Origin: Paracoccaceae bacterium
GTDB taxonomy: Bacteria > Pseudomonadota > Alphaproteobacteria > Rhodobacterales > Rhodobacteraceae
NCBI GenBank assembly: GCA_014762635.1
Contig: JABURR010000098.1
Span: 1-64,000, forward strand
Direction of reading: 5' to 3'
Length of the DNA stretch: 64,000 nt
The translations under genes were made by a program, and so were the position numbers. Below, in pieces: positions 1 through 10,366 of this stretch. Within the stretch, counting starts at the first letter, position 1. Each line of letters opens with the position of its first letter. The notes under the pieces were generated by a model. That model made no database searches and was not told the origin of the DNA. It saw only the letters and a program-made list of their open reading frames with translations.

Positions 1-1774
<1,774 letters not shown>

Positions 1775-1958
1775 GACGGCTCATATGCGGCGGAAACACG
1801 TGGTTGGCAAGGGGGCGCGGCGTGTTGAGGGCGCGCGAGGCGTTGTTTGCGGCCCTGTGCTCACACCTTCGTCCGAACGCCGGGCCGGATCACCCTCGCC
1901 CTGCCCCGTTTTCCCCGATCTTGCGGCTCACCCCTCTCCGACTCCCATATGTCGTGAA

Positions 1959-1987
1959 TTGAAAAAATCCGGCATCTTGGGCATAGT
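1959..1987 (+). promoter_or_regulatory. Sigma-70-like promoter for the small secreted protein gene
   Basis: TTGAAA (1959-1964) and CATAGT (1982-1987) are separated by 17 bases and sit about 70 bases before the ATG at 2057. The match to the vegetative consensus is 5/6 and 4/6, in an otherwise GC-rich gap. This is pattern matching only. The remainder of the 1775-2056 gap shows no gene. Confidence 0.4.
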
Positions 1988-2056
1988 TTCCGGGGGTAAC
2001 CGTCGGATCCCACCCGCAGAAAATAGCGGGGGGTCGGCAGTATCGAGGCAGAAAGA

Positions 2057-2359
2057 ATGAAAAAATCCATTTACCTGGCTGCGCTGGTCAGTCTTTGGGG
2101 CGGAGTCGCCTCCGCCGATGTGATCGAACGGGCCTGCATGGCGTCCGACCGGGCGGCGGGCAACCGTGCGCTTTGCGGCTGCATCCAGGACGTCGCCAAC
2201 ATCACGCTTTCGCGCAACGACCAGAAGACGGCCGCGCGGCTCTTCCGCGATCCGGATCGGGCGCAGCAGGTGCGCATGTCGAGCCGCAGCAGCGACGAGC
2301 GGTTCTGGCAGAGCTACCGCAGCTTCGGGGAAACCGCCGAGGTCTACTGCGCGAGCTGA
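2057..2359 (+). CDS. Small secreted protein, function unknown
   Basis: 100 residues. The N-terminus (MKKSIYLAALVSLWGGVASA) is a clear Sec signal peptide with cleavage after A-S-A, so the mature protein of about 80 residues is predicted to be periplasmic. The mature part has four cysteines (in ERAC, ALCGC and the final VYCAS) that could form two disulfides, and is rich in arginine and serine. The start has AGAAAG just upstream and a promoter-like element about 70 bases away. Its last 16 bases overlap the convergent phosphatase gene. I recognise no family; similar short Cys-containing secreted proteins are common in Rhodobacterales. Confidence 0.8.
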   Translation: MKKSIYLAALVSLWGGVASADVIERACMASDRAAGNRALCGCIQDVANITLSRNDQKTAARLFRDPDRAQQVRMSSRSSDERFWQSYRSFGETAEVYCAS

Positions 2360-2799
2360 GCGATCAGCCCGCGCGCGGCCTGTTCGATGAGGTCCAGCGC
2401 CTCGTCGAAGTCGCGCGTGTAATAGGGGTCGGGCACATGGGCGCGGCCCGTCTCGGGGGCGTAGTCGAGGAACAGCTTCACCGCGGTGCCATTTCCCGCC
2501 GGGCGCAGCCGCTCCAGGTTGGCGAGGTTCTCGTCATCCATCGCCAGGATCAGGTCGAAGTCGTCGAAATCCCCGCGCCGCACCTGCCGGGCCCGCAGGG
2601 GGCTCAGGTCATATCCGCGCCGCGCGGCGGCCTCGGTCATGGGGCCATAGGGCGGCTTGCCGGTATGCCAGTCAGCGGTTCCCGCGCTGTCGATCTCGAC
2701 CGGCAGGCCCTCGGCTCCGGCCATGGTCCGCAGGACCCCCTCGGCCGAGGGCGAGCGGCAGATGTTACCAAGGCAGACGAAAAGAACGCGGGTGGTCAT
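2344..2799 (-). CDS. Low-molecular-weight protein-tyrosine phosphatase
   Basis: Cytoplasmic phosphatase of the LMW-PTP/arsenate-reductase fold, 151 residues, the usual length. The active-site loop C-x5-R-S is at residues 9-16 (CLGNICRS), and the general-acid aspartate lies in the conserved C-terminal D-P-Y-Y segment. The substrate is unknown; relatives dephosphorylate tyrosine-phosphorylated proteins or autokinases of polysaccharide export, but no such kinase is in this window. The start at 2799 directly precedes the catalytic loop as in the family. It is divergent from the sirtuin gene (79-bp gap) and its 3' end overlaps the convergent secreted-protein gene by 16 bases. Confidence 0.92.
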   Translation of the reverse strand: MTTRVLFVCLGNICRSPSAEGVLRTMAGAEGLPVEIDSAGTADWHTGKPPYGPMTEAAARRGYDLSPLRARQVRRGDFDDFDLILAMDDENLANLERLRPAGNGTAVKLFLDYAPETGRAHVPDPYYTRDFDEALDLIEQAARGLIAQLAQ

Positions 2800-2878
2800 G
2801 CCCCTTCGATAGCGCCAATCGCGCCCGTGTTCCAGCGCCCCCTTTCGGTTTCGCCCGCCCGCGCCTAGGATCGGACCC

Positions 2879-3568
2879 ATGCGCAGTATCGTCATTCTCA
2901 CCGGGGCGGGCATCTCCGCCGAAAGCGGGCTCGGCACCTTCCGCGACAAGGACGGGCTCTGGACGAAATACGATCTGGAGGAGGTGGCCACGCCGCAGGG
3001 TTTCGCCGCCAACCCGAGGCTGGTGCATGACTTCTACAACGCCCGACGCGCCAACGCGGCGGGGGCCAGCCCGAACGCCGCGCATGAGGCGCTGGCGCGG
3101 CTGGAGGCGGAGTTCCCGGGCGAGGTACTGATCGTCACCCAGAACGTGGACAGCCTGCACGAGCGCGCCGGAAGCCGCGCGATCCTGCACATGCACGGGG
3201 CGCTGGACCGGGCGCGTTGCGCCCGCTGCGATCACCGCTGGGAGGCACCGCTGGTGATGCGCCCCGAGGACCCCTGCCCTGCCTGCAGCCAACCCGCGAC
3301 CCGGCCCGACATCGTCTGGTTCGGAGAGTTTCCGTTCTACATGGAAGAGATCGACACGGCCCTGTCGCAGGCCGATCTTTTCGTGGCGATCGGCACTTCG
3401 GGGCAGGTCTACCCCGCCGCCGCCTTTGTGCAGGAGGCCCGGATGGCGGGCGCCGCGACCTTGGAGCTGAACCTGGAGCCGTCCGAGACGGCCCGCGCCT
3501 TCGACGAGGCGCGCCACGGCCCCGCCAGCCGCGTGGTGCCTGAGTGGGTCGACAGCCTGCTGGGCTGA
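2879..3568 (+). CDS. cobB: NAD-dependent protein deacylase, sirtuin (CobB type)
   Basis: Sir2-family enzyme of 229 residues that removes acyl groups from lysines using NAD. The NAD-binding GAGISAESG is at residues 9-17, TQNVD at 87-91 and the catalytic His at 106 (H-M-H-G). Four zinc cysteines are at 114, 117, 133 and 136. Tyr53 and Arg56 (FYNAR) match the Tyr-x-x-Arg pair that in E. coli CobB and SIRT5 recognises succinyl and malonyl groups, so desuccinylase/demalonylase activity is plausible in addition to deacetylation. AGGA lies 8 bases before the ATG. It converges on the DUF1523 gene with a 4-base gap. Confidence 0.93.
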   Translation: MRSIVILTGAGISAESGLGTFRDKDGLWTKYDLEEVATPQGFAANPRLVHDFYNARRANAAGASPNAAHEALARLEAEFPGEVLIVTQNVDSLHERAGSRAILHMHGALDRARCARCDHRWEAPLVMRPEDPCPACSQPATRPDIVWFGEFPFYMEEIDTALSQADLFVAIGTSGQVYPAAAFVQEARMAGAATLELNLEPSETARAFDEARHGPASRVVPEWVDSLLG

Positions 3569-3572
3569 CCCC

Positions 3573-4223
3573 TCAGCGCCGCGGCTTGCCGCGCCAGGTA
3601 TCGAGCCAGCGCCGGAACCGTCCGCGCGCCGCGTCGGCCCTCGCATCGACCCGGTCGATGGTGTCCGAGACGTCCTCGACCAGCGGGTCGATCATCCGCT
3701 CGCGGAACTGCATCCACATCCGCCAGGCCAGCACCAGAAGCCCGGCCAGGATCGTCAGGATGACCGTATTGGCCCAGGGGAAAAACGTCACGTCCGGCCC
3801 CTCGACAGGGCGGATCGACACGGCATTGGGGAAAATGCTGATCAGTTCATTGCGCCATCCGTAGTGAGTTATCGCCACCCATTCCGGGTTGTCTCGGTTC
3901 GAGATGGAATCCGCAGCCTCGGTTTGCAAATTGGCAGTGTCGAATTTGAAATAGGGCGGCCAACCCCAACCCGTATCCTCGTTGCGATAAACCATCGGCT
4001 TGCCGTTGGCGCGTATGGTCTGAATGAACAGTACATCCCGGTTGGGCAAGCCGGTGGTTCCCGAACTGGGTTCCGCCCAGAAGATCCCGTTCCAGCCGAA
4101 GTCCTGACGCTCTTCGTAGGTGTTGACGATGCGCACGATATCGCGCTGCGGCAGCGTGTAGTGGAAGAAGGCGAAGACCAGCAGCACCAGCAGCGCAATC
4201 AAGGACCATTTTACATAGTGCAT
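3573..4223 (-). CDS. DUF1523-family membrane protein
   Basis: 216 residues with an N-terminal membrane segment (residues 5-22), an extracytoplasmic domain containing the FHYTLPQRDIVRIVNTYE signature I associate with DUF1523, a second membrane segment near residue 150-167, and a basic cytoplasmic tail. Function is unknown. It is the last gene of the six-gene leftward operon, starting 9 bases after the previous stop with GAGGT as ribosome-binding site. Two helices with both ends cytoplasmic suggest an envelope component for the upstream AAA+ module; that link is inference from gene order only. Confidence 0.8.
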   Translation of the reverse strand: MHYVKWSLIALLVLLVFAFFHYTLPQRDIVRIVNTYEERQDFGWNGIFWAEPSSGTTGLPNRDVLFIQTIRANGKPMVYRNEDTGWGWPPYFKFDTANLQTEAADSISNRDNPEWVAITHYGWRNELISIFPNAVSIRPVEGPDVTFFPWANTVILTILAGLLVLAWRMWMQFRERMIDPLVEDVSDTIDRVDARADAARGRFRRWLDTWRGKPRR

Positions 4224-4232
4224 CCGCGGACC

Positions 4233-4499
4233 TCACATGAAATTCGTGACATAGAGCAGGACAAAGAAGCCAACAATTGGCACCACATAGACCAGCAGGA
4301 GAAGTTTTCTGCGCAGCGATGTCTCATACTCAGCCATACCCCTGTCCACATATGCATCCCTGTCGCCGGGGCAACCGTCTTCTTCCCACTCCTTTTCCAG
4401 TCGCTCACGGGCCAGTGACCGCGAATAGATCGACAGCAGGAAATACAGCACGGTCAGAAACAGCAACCCTAGCACAGCAAGGCGAACGGGGCCGATCAT
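4233..4499 (-). CDS. Small two-helix membrane protein of the AAA+ operon
   Basis: 88 residues. Membrane segments cover residues 5-24 and 66-85, with a charged, glutamate/arginine-rich loop between them (ARERLEKEWEEDG). Its ATG overlaps the stop of the preceding gene as ATGA, so translation is probably coupled, and DUF1523 follows after 9 bases. I recognise no named family. The tight packing argues that it works with its neighbours, perhaps as a small membrane subunit or anchor. Confidence 0.78.
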   Translation of the reverse strand: MIGPVRLAVLGLLFLTVLYFLLSIYSRSLARERLEKEWEEDGCPGDRDAYVDRGMAEYETSLRRKLLLLVYVVPIVGFFVLLYVTNFM

Positions 4500-5854
4500 C
4501 TTCTCCTCCTTTTCACCGGGCCCCAGGGGCCGACGCGGGCGATCAGGTCATCATCATCATCGTCGGAGTCGTCTTCCGGCTCGGCCATGCCCGGCTCCGG
4601 CCCAAAGAGTGCCGCGCGGGCACCGGCCTTGTCGACCATGTATTCCTGCGAAAGGAATTCGGCCACGTAGCCCTTCTTGGCCTCGGACCAGCCCCGGTAG
4701 CTGCGATAGAACAGCTCCTTGTGGCAGATGAAAAGCTGCCGCACGTCCAGCGGCGCGATCTCGGCAAGAAGCTGGTTCACCAGGTCGCGGTCGCCGTGGG
4801 ACCTGCTGCGCAGGGTGTAGAAATAGGCCGGGTGGTCCGAGCGGATCTTGGGCCAGCGCCCGCCCCCCTCGGCCCAGCGCAAAAGCGCGGCAAGCCCGTG
4901 GAACGCCTCGGGCAGATCGCCCCCCATCTGCCGGGCAAGGCTGCGCAGGTCGCGCCGGGTGACGCCTTCGAGCAGGTCGCCACGTGCCGCTGCGGCCTCG
5001 ATCAGGATGAAATCCATCTTCTGACGCAGCACGGCGGCGGCATCCATGCCGCGCGCCTTCACGATCGGCTCCACCAGGTCGTTCCGTTCGAAGAACCGGG
5101 CCACGGCGTTGCGATCCTCCAGCCCGATCACCGGGATCGGCATCTTGCCCAGCGCCTCGGGCGGGCCAACCGAAAGGATCGCGGGCTTGTCGAGGTCGCG
5201 GAAGATGTAGAGCCCGCCAAAATGCGAGGTCCAGAAATTCCCCTTTTCGTATTGCCGCACCGGCAGGTCCACCGGGTGGCGCGTCACGTCGCCGGTATGG
5301 CGGGCCAGGTCGATCATCTCGGCGATGAGCGCGTTGTCCCACCAGGCGTCTTCCTCCTCGCGGAAGCGGTGGATCTTCTCGGCCAGCTTGCGGGCGTTCT
5401 TGACGTGGGACTGGGTGGTGTCGGCCTCCACGGTGATCCGCCGGATATCCAGAAGCCGCGCCGGGTCCGAGAGGTCGAAGACCGAGTTTGCCAACTCCCC
5501 CGCCACCGCGTCGCGGGCGGTGAGGGCAAAAAGCTCGGCCTCGTTATCCTCGATGAACCGGCGCAGGATCCCGCGCGAGGTCGAGAAGCGCGCGTTCAGC
5601 AGCGGCGCCCGTTTCTGCGCGGTGGTCAGAAGTATGAACTGCCGGTTGCAGCCGCCGGGGTTGAGGTAGAGGTGATCGCCCAGCTCGTCCCCCACTTCCG
5701 GGGAATAGCCCGAGATATCCACGTGGAAATCCGGCAGGACGGTGGTCCTGCCGATCAGCGTCGAAAGCGCGCGGTTGTAGCGCTCCACCAGCGCGGGGCT
5801 GTCCACCGGCACCAGATTGCCGAACATCAGGCCCTTGGAGATGAGGCGTTTCAT
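4496..5854 (-). CDS. 452-aa protein of unknown function (probably DUF6638) in the AAA+ operon
   Basis: The protein starts MKRLISKGLMFGNLV; an upstream in-frame ATG at 5908 exists, but the one at 5854 has AGGGG at a good distance. No signal peptide or membrane helix is visible, so it is predicted cytoplasmic. It ends in an acidic run (EDDSDDDDDD) followed by a basic tail (KRRRR). I associate this sequence style with DUF6638, known to me only from Rhodobacterales-like genomes, from memory. It lies 190 bases after the AAA+ ATPase gene and overlaps the next start by ATGA. It could be a substrate adaptor or regulatory partner of the ATPase; nothing in the sequence proves this. Confidence 0.8.
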   Translation of the reverse strand: MKRLISKGLMFGNLVPVDSPALVERYNRALSTLIGRTTVLPDFHVDISGYSPEVGDELGDHLYLNPGGCNRQFILLTTAQKRAPLLNARFSTSRGILRRFIEDNEAELFALTARDAVAGELANSVFDLSDPARLLDIRRITVEADTTQSHVKNARKLAEKIHRFREEEDAWWDNALIAEMIDLARHTGDVTRHPVDLPVRQYEKGNFWTSHFGGLYIFRDLDKPAILSVGPPEALGKMPIPVIGLEDRNAVARFFERNDLVEPIVKARGMDAAAVLRQKMDFILIEAAAARGDLLEGVTRRDLRSLARQMGGDLPEAFHGLAALLRWAEGGGRWPKIRSDHPAYFYTLRSRSHGDRDLVNQLLAEIAPLDVRQLFICHKELFYRSYRGWSEAKKGYVAEFLSQEYMVDKAGARAALFGPEPGMAEPEDDSDDDDDDLIARVGPWGPVKRRRR

Positions 5855-5966
5855 GTGGCGCCCCTGAACGAAGAGAAAAGGGCCGTGACGAGCCGCGGGG
5901 TGGCGCAATCGCGCCCGCCGTCAAACCGCAGGTGTGCCTCCGGCAAAACGGGGGCGGGCCGGCGCG

Positions 5967-5986
5967 GCCCGGCGGTTCCGCCGGGC
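5967..5986. repeat. Perfect GC hairpin between the ATPase and the 452-aa gene
   Basis: GCCCGGCGG and CCGCCGGGC (9 bp each) are separated by TT. It sits in the only sizeable gap (190 bases) of the operon. No U-tract follows on the minus strand, so it is not a standard terminator; it may protect RNA ends or tune the ratio of the flanking genes. Confidence 0.4.
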
Positions 5987-6044
5987 GGGCGCTTCGAGCC
6001 ATGCCGGGCGCTTGTCGCGCCTTCACGGATGTGGTGCGTCGTCC

Positions 6045-7979
6045 TCACCCCTTCCCCTCCAGATACCGCCGTTTCGCCTCTTCCTGGCGGCCGAAGTCGC
6101 GGACCAGCGCGTCGATCGCGGCCTCGTCGGACTTGTCGGCATAGCGGAATTCGCTGTCGGCGTAGCGGTTGATCTCCTGCACGACCATCTCGACGGTGAT
6201 CGGCTGCATCAGCTCGCGGATCATCGCGGTCTTCTCGTCATAGCTCTTGAACAGGAACAGCTCCGGCTGCTCCATCCATTCATCGGGCAGTTCGAAATCC
6301 ATCGCGCGGACCTTCACCGCGTCGGTGATGTTCTTGATCGCGCGCCCGGTGAAGCGCGGATCGGCCTGCTGGATCGCTTTCAGATAGCTGCCGAGCTTGG
6401 CGATGGTGTCGAGCGTGCCGTTGGCTGCCTCGACCTTCTCCCAGACCTCGACCAACCCGTCCTCCTTGGGCCGCCCGTGGGATTCGAAACTCGCCGCCAC
6501 GGCGCGCTTGATCTCCTGCGCGGCGTAGAGCTCGTGCTCGCCCAGCGGGATGTCGTGGTTCTTGCCCATCAGCAGGTGCAGGATGTCGATGTAATCCTCG
6601 CGCGTCTGCGGCCCGTCCACCAGGAATCGCGCCCCGGCGCGCTGGCGCAGGGCGTCGTCCACGTTCTCGGGGTAGTTCGAGAACATGCCGAAGGTGCAGT
6701 TGCCCCGCACCACGGTATTGGCGCCCGCGAAGGCCTCCATGAAGACCGCCGTGACCTCGAGTTGCCCGGCGCTCGACTGCCGGTCGCCGCGCTTGCCGGC
6801 GATCTGGTCGATGTCGTCCACCGTGCCGAAGCCAATCACGCCGGGGTCGATCACCGCGTTGATGAAGGACTTGGCGTTCTGGCCAGACTTACCCTGGTAG
6901 CTGTCGATCTGGTCGACCGAGAAATTCTGATAGCGGAACGGGTAGCCCGCCACCTGGCAATAGTCGTTGATCAGCCCCGCCATCATCTGGATCAGGGTGG
7001 TCTTGCCGGTGCCCGGCGCGCCGTCGCCCATGAAGGTGAAGATGAAGCCGCCCATCTCGGCAAAGGGATTCAGGTGGCGTTCGAAGTCATAGGCCATGAG
7101 CATCTTGGCCAGCTTCATCGCCTGATATTTGGCGATGTGGTTGCCGACCACCTCGTGCGGCTTCTTGAAGCTCATGGTGAGCGACTGGCCGCGCCCGCGC
7201 CGGGCGGGGGTGAAGCCCTCGATGGTGAAATCGTCCGCCTCGACCTTGAAGCGAGCATCGGCGAAGGGCGCGATGCGCGGGGCGGTCTGGGCGCGCAGGG
7301 CGACCTTCTCCATCAGTTGCTCGGCGAAGGCCAGCACCGTGGCCACCAGCCGCGGCTCGTCGCTGGCGAATTGCGCCAGCGTCTGGTCCAGTTCCCACAG
7401 CGCCCCGTGCAGCGCCAGTTGCGCGTTGTCGGTCAGCACCTCCTCGACCGCGCCGATCTCGACCGTGACCTCCGAGGCATGCGGGGCCAGCAGGAAGGAC
7501 GTGGCATTGGCGAAGGTGTAGAGCGTCGCCAGCGCCTCGGCCGCCAGAAGCTCCGAGAATTCGGCGGATTTGTCGCGCGGCAGGCGGTTTTCCAGGTTCT
7601 CGCGCTTGAGTGCTGTCAGGCCAGTCTGTTCGGAATACCCCTCGCCCACGGCCAGCGCGATCGCCAGCGCCCGGCGCAGGTCCTGCATCATCGTGGCCTG
7701 CAAGGGCGAGATCAGCGCATCGCCGCCGTCGGCACCCTCGATCCGCTCCATCAGGCGCACGCCCTCGGGCCGGGCGGTGCGCCGCGACGACAGCCCCGGC
7801 GTGGTGGATCGGAACCGCCGCGCGCCAGTCACCACGCCCGAAGACCGCTCCACCGGCGCGGCGGCGGGCTTGGCGATGCGCGGGGTATGATCCACCCCTT
7901 CCAGCATCGAAAGCGCCGCGGCGTAGTGCTTGCGAATCTCTTCCTCGCGCAGTTCCATCTGGTCGGCGGGCATGGTCAT
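6045..7979 (-). CDS. AAA+ ATPase, core of an uncharacterised six-gene operon
   Basis: 644 residues. The first ~270 residues carry no motif I recognise. The AAA+ module follows, with Walker A GDGAPGTGKTT at 318-328, a Walker B-like segment at 381-391 ending D-D-I-D instead of the usual D-E, a sensor-1 stretch near 429-436 (TFGMFSNY) and a candidate arginine finger in RQRAGAR (445-451). The region after the finger resembles an AAA+ lid. The ATG at 7979 has AGGAA in range. It lies 22 bases after the 375-aa gene. The family could be a remodelling ATPase of the MoxR/classic AAA breadth, but I cannot name it. A second ATG two codons downstream is an alternative start. Confidence 0.85.
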   Translation of the reverse strand: MTMPADQMELREEEIRKHYAAALSMLEGVDHTPRIAKPAAAPVERSSGVVTGARRFRSTTPGLSSRRTARPEGVRLMERIEGADGGDALISPLQATMMQDLRRALAIALAVGEGYSEQTGLTALKRENLENRLPRDKSAEFSELLAAEALATLYTFANATSFLLAPHASEVTVEIGAVEEVLTDNAQLALHGALWELDQTLAQFASDEPRLVATVLAFAEQLMEKVALRAQTAPRIAPFADARFKVEADDFTIEGFTPARRGRGQSLTMSFKKPHEVVGNHIAKYQAMKLAKMLMAYDFERHLNPFAEMGGFIFTFMGDGAPGTGKTTLIQMMAGLINDYCQVAGYPFRYQNFSVDQIDSYQGKSGQNAKSFINAVIDPGVIGFGTVDDIDQIAGKRGDRQSSAGQLEVTAVFMEAFAGANTVVRGNCTFGMFSNYPENVDDALRQRAGARFLVDGPQTREDYIDILHLLMGKNHDIPLGEHELYAAQEIKRAVAASFESHGRPKEDGLVEVWEKVEAANGTLDTIAKLGSYLKAIQQADPRFTGRAIKNITDAVKVRAMDFELPDEWMEQPELFLFKSYDEKTAMIRELMQPITVEMVVQEINRYADSEFRYADKSDEAAIDALVRDFGRQEEAKRRYLEGKG

Positions 7980-8001
7980 GAGGCAGTTCCTGTCATTCGT
8001 C

Positions 8002-9129
8002 TTACCTGTAGCTCAGCACGCGGCCCTGGGCGCTGACCACGAATTTCAGCACCCCGCGAAAGCCGGGCGGGTTCTTCTCGGCCAGCACCTGGTAGGGGCG
8101 TTCGGGCAGGATGATGGCGCGGTCCATCCGGGTGGCGCCGGTGTCCACGCCGCGCCCCGAGAACGGGTCGAGCGCGAAGACCTCGCGCTCCACCTCGCCG
8201 AACCAGCCTTTCGGCTCGGTCTCAACGCGTTCGCTTTCCAGCGTCTCCACCGTCCAGGCCAGCGCCCAGTCCTGCCCCTCAGGGGCGTGGGCCTCTTCCA
8301 GCACCTCGTGCAGGGGGCCCGATTGGGTGGTGTAAGAGGCCGAATACATCGGCCCCACGTGGATCCGCCGCAGCCGCTTGGGGTGCAGGTCGTCGAAATC
8401 CCGGTCGAACCCGTGGGCGATGGTCAGAAGCTTCAGCCCGCCCAGCGCCTGCGCCGAAAGGTGCCGCTGCACCTCGGGCCAGCGGCGCTGGTCACGCGCC
8501 AAGGGGCTGCGGCCCGTATCCTCCAGCTCCATCAGATAGATCGTGGGCAGGTTCGTCTGGCTGTCATAGCTGGCCCAGTGGACCAGGTACTTGCGCCTGC
8601 CCTCGCTGTTATTTCCCAGCCAGGCCAGGTCCGGGTCGTTCTGCGCCCAGAACAGCCCGCCTTTCAGCAGGGACTGATAATAGAGCCGCTGGGACATCGC
8701 GAATTGCAGCTTCAGCGGCACCATCAGATCGCCCACGATGGTCTCGATCATCTGGTCCTTCAGCACCTCGGCCGAGGCCATGTTGGCCAGATGCTTCTCG
8801 GCCTGCTGGGTGTCATTGGCCATGGTCAGCAATTCGCTGAAGACCGGGAAGCCGCTTTCATGGGCGTCGAAGGTCATCGCCGTCGCCGAGCCCGCGATGC
8901 GACCGGTGATGTGGTATTTCATCGCCAGCGCGTCGAAGGTCCGGGCCAGCCCCTGCACGTAGCCCGAGAGCACCTCGAGCTCGAGCCGGGAATAGCTTCC
9001 GTTGCGCGTCATCTCGGCAGCCACGCGCCCCAGGTGCCCGGTGATCGCGCGGAACTTCCGGAAATAGCGCCGGGCGGCAAAGCTGTCGTCCAGCGCGACG
9101 TGGTCGCGGGTCAGATCCGGCGCGCTCAC
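8002..9129 (-). CDS. 375-aa protein of unknown function in the AAA+ operon
   Basis: Starts with GTG immediately after the TAA of the coiled-coil gene (TAAGTG), so it is very likely translated by termination-reinitiation. No signal peptide, membrane helix or catalytic motif is evident. The N-terminal half is rich in amphipathic helices; the C-terminal half looks more beta-rich with several aromatic stretches (GRRKYLVHWASYD, PMYSASYTTQSGP). I do not recognise the family. Being sandwiched between a long coiled-coil protein and the ATPase suggests a structural or adaptor role in one complex. Confidence 0.8.
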   Translation of the reverse strand: MSAPDLTRDHVALDDSFAARRYFRKFRAITGHLGRVAAEMTRNGSYSRLELEVLSGYVQGLARTFDALAMKYHITGRIAGSATAMTFDAHESGFPVFSELLTMANDTQQAEKHLANMASAEVLKDQMIETIVGDLMVPLKLQFAMSQRLYYQSLLKGGLFWAQNDPDLAWLGNNSEGRRKYLVHWASYDSQTNLPTIYLMELEDTGRSPLARDQRRWPEVQRHLSAQALGGLKLLTIAHGFDRDFDDLHPKRLRRIHVGPMYSASYTTQSGPLHEVLEEAHAPEGQDWALAWTVETLESERVETEPKGWFGEVEREVFALDPFSGRGVDTGATRMDRAIILPERPYQVLAEKNPPGFRGVLKFVVSAQGRVLSYR

Positions 9130-10206
9130 TTAGCCCCCGTAGAGGTTCTTGTCGTGCTTCTCGACGATCTGGGCAAAGCGGCGGGCGAAGCGCTCGTCGG
9201 CCTTGGCCTTCTGCTCCAGCACCTTTCGGGCAAAGACCATCTGGTCCTCGTGCGCTTCCATCATCTCGGTCATGCGCTGGTTGGTGGCGGTGCCGATGGC
9301 GGCCATGGCGGCCTGCGCCTCCTGGTCGGTCTTGACGCCGATCTCGTTGATCCGGTGCGCCACGTCCTGCTGCTGCGCGGTCTTCAGCGACTTGGTCAGC
9401 GCATCGTAAAGCACCACGCGCTGCCGCGTGTCCGTCTGCAGCTTGTTGATCAGCACCATCTGCGTCGCGGCCTGGTTCTGCAGGCTGTCGACCCAGGTCT
9501 TGCCCTTCTCGATATAGCGCTCCAGCGTCTGCGACTTGGCCAGTTTCACCTGCTCCTGCTGGACCTTGGCGTTGTACTCGGCATTGATCGCAGCGAGTTC
9601 CGATTCCAGCTTGGTGCGGGCGGCGGCGTCCTGTTCGACGCTGATCTTGTTCTCCAGTTCGATGATCTTCGGGTCCATCGCCTGGATCTCGTCGCGCAGC
9701 GATTCCAGTTCGCCCACGGTGGACTCGCGATCCGCCAGCGTTTCCGTCAGGTTCGCCTCGACCTTGTCCTTCTGCTCGTTCAGCAGGGCAAGCTGCCCTT
9801 CGAGCAGCTTCACGATCACGTCGGACTTGCCGATAAGGTCCTGCAGCTTGTCGTCGATCGAGGCCGCCCGGATCCGTTCCTGGCGCATGGATTCGGCCTT
9901 GCCCCGGGCGAAGATGCCGATGAAGCTTTCCATCCCGGTCTTCGACCGCATCTGGTCGAAGTCCTTGGAAAACGCCGAGGTCACGTCGTCGAGCCCCATG
10001 ATCAGCTCGGCGATATTGGCGTTCATCAACTCGGTATGGGCATGCACGTCCTCAAGCGAGGCGTTCTCGATATCGATCTCGATATCCGCGCCGGACTCCA
10101 GCTTGCTACGCGCCGTGTCAATCCGTGTGGTGACCTCGGAAATCTTTGCCTGCGCCTGTGAGACCTGCTCCTGGCTGGCACGTATCTGGGCGTCGAAATC
10201 GGACAT
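9130..10206 (-). CDS. Coiled-coil protein, first gene of the AAA+ operon
   Basis: 358 residues, almost entirely predicted helix with heptad-like runs (for example residues ~120-230, rich in E, K, L and Q); no signal peptide or membrane segment. The C-terminal half, with long helices and an RQRVVLYDAL segment, reminds me loosely of the TelA/toxic-anion-resistance fold, but no diagnostic motif is present. AGGAGGG sits 6 bases before the ATG. TTGCTC and TAACAC spaced by 16 bases (10278 to 10251, minus strand) form a weak promoter, the only one I see for the operon. Low cysteine content and high charge fit a scaffold protein. Confidence 0.82.
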   Translation of the reverse strand: MSDFDAQIRASQEQVSQAQAKISEVTTRIDTARSKLESGADIEIDIENASLEDVHAHTELMNANIAELIMGLDDVTSAFSKDFDQMRSKTGMESFIGIFARGKAESMRQERIRAASIDDKLQDLIGKSDVIVKLLEGQLALLNEQKDKVEANLTETLADRESTVGELESLRDEIQAMDPKIIELENKISVEQDAAARTKLESELAAINAEYNAKVQQEQVKLAKSQTLERYIEKGKTWVDSLQNQAATQMVLINKLQTDTRQRVVLYDALTKSLKTAQQQDVAHRINEIGVKTDQEAQAAMAAIGTATNQRMTEMMEAHEDQMVFARKVLEQKAKADERFARRFAQIVEKHDKNLYGG

Positions 10207-10332
10207 GCACTCCCTCCTGCTGGAAAATTCCGCTGAATTCTATTTGGGGAGTGTTACGGGGTTTTACAAAGAGAGCAATTCCGGATTTCGGCAACCGGGG
10301 CAGGCGCGCAACACTTGCCGATCAACCGAAGG

Positions 10333-10355
10333 AAAAGGGGCGCCGATGGCGCCCC
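10333..10355 (-). terminator. Rho-independent terminator of the creatinase gene
   Basis: On the minus strand GGGGCGCC-ATC-GGCGCCCC is followed by TTTTCC, about 12 bases after the creatinase stop. The stem is 8 bp of pure GC. Confidence 0.75.
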
Positions 10356-10366
10356 CTGCACGTTTT

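Noticed and set aside
5855-5908. 18-residue N-terminal extension of the 452-aa protein
   Set aside because: The ATG at 5854 has a ribosome-binding site and gives a more natural N-terminus.
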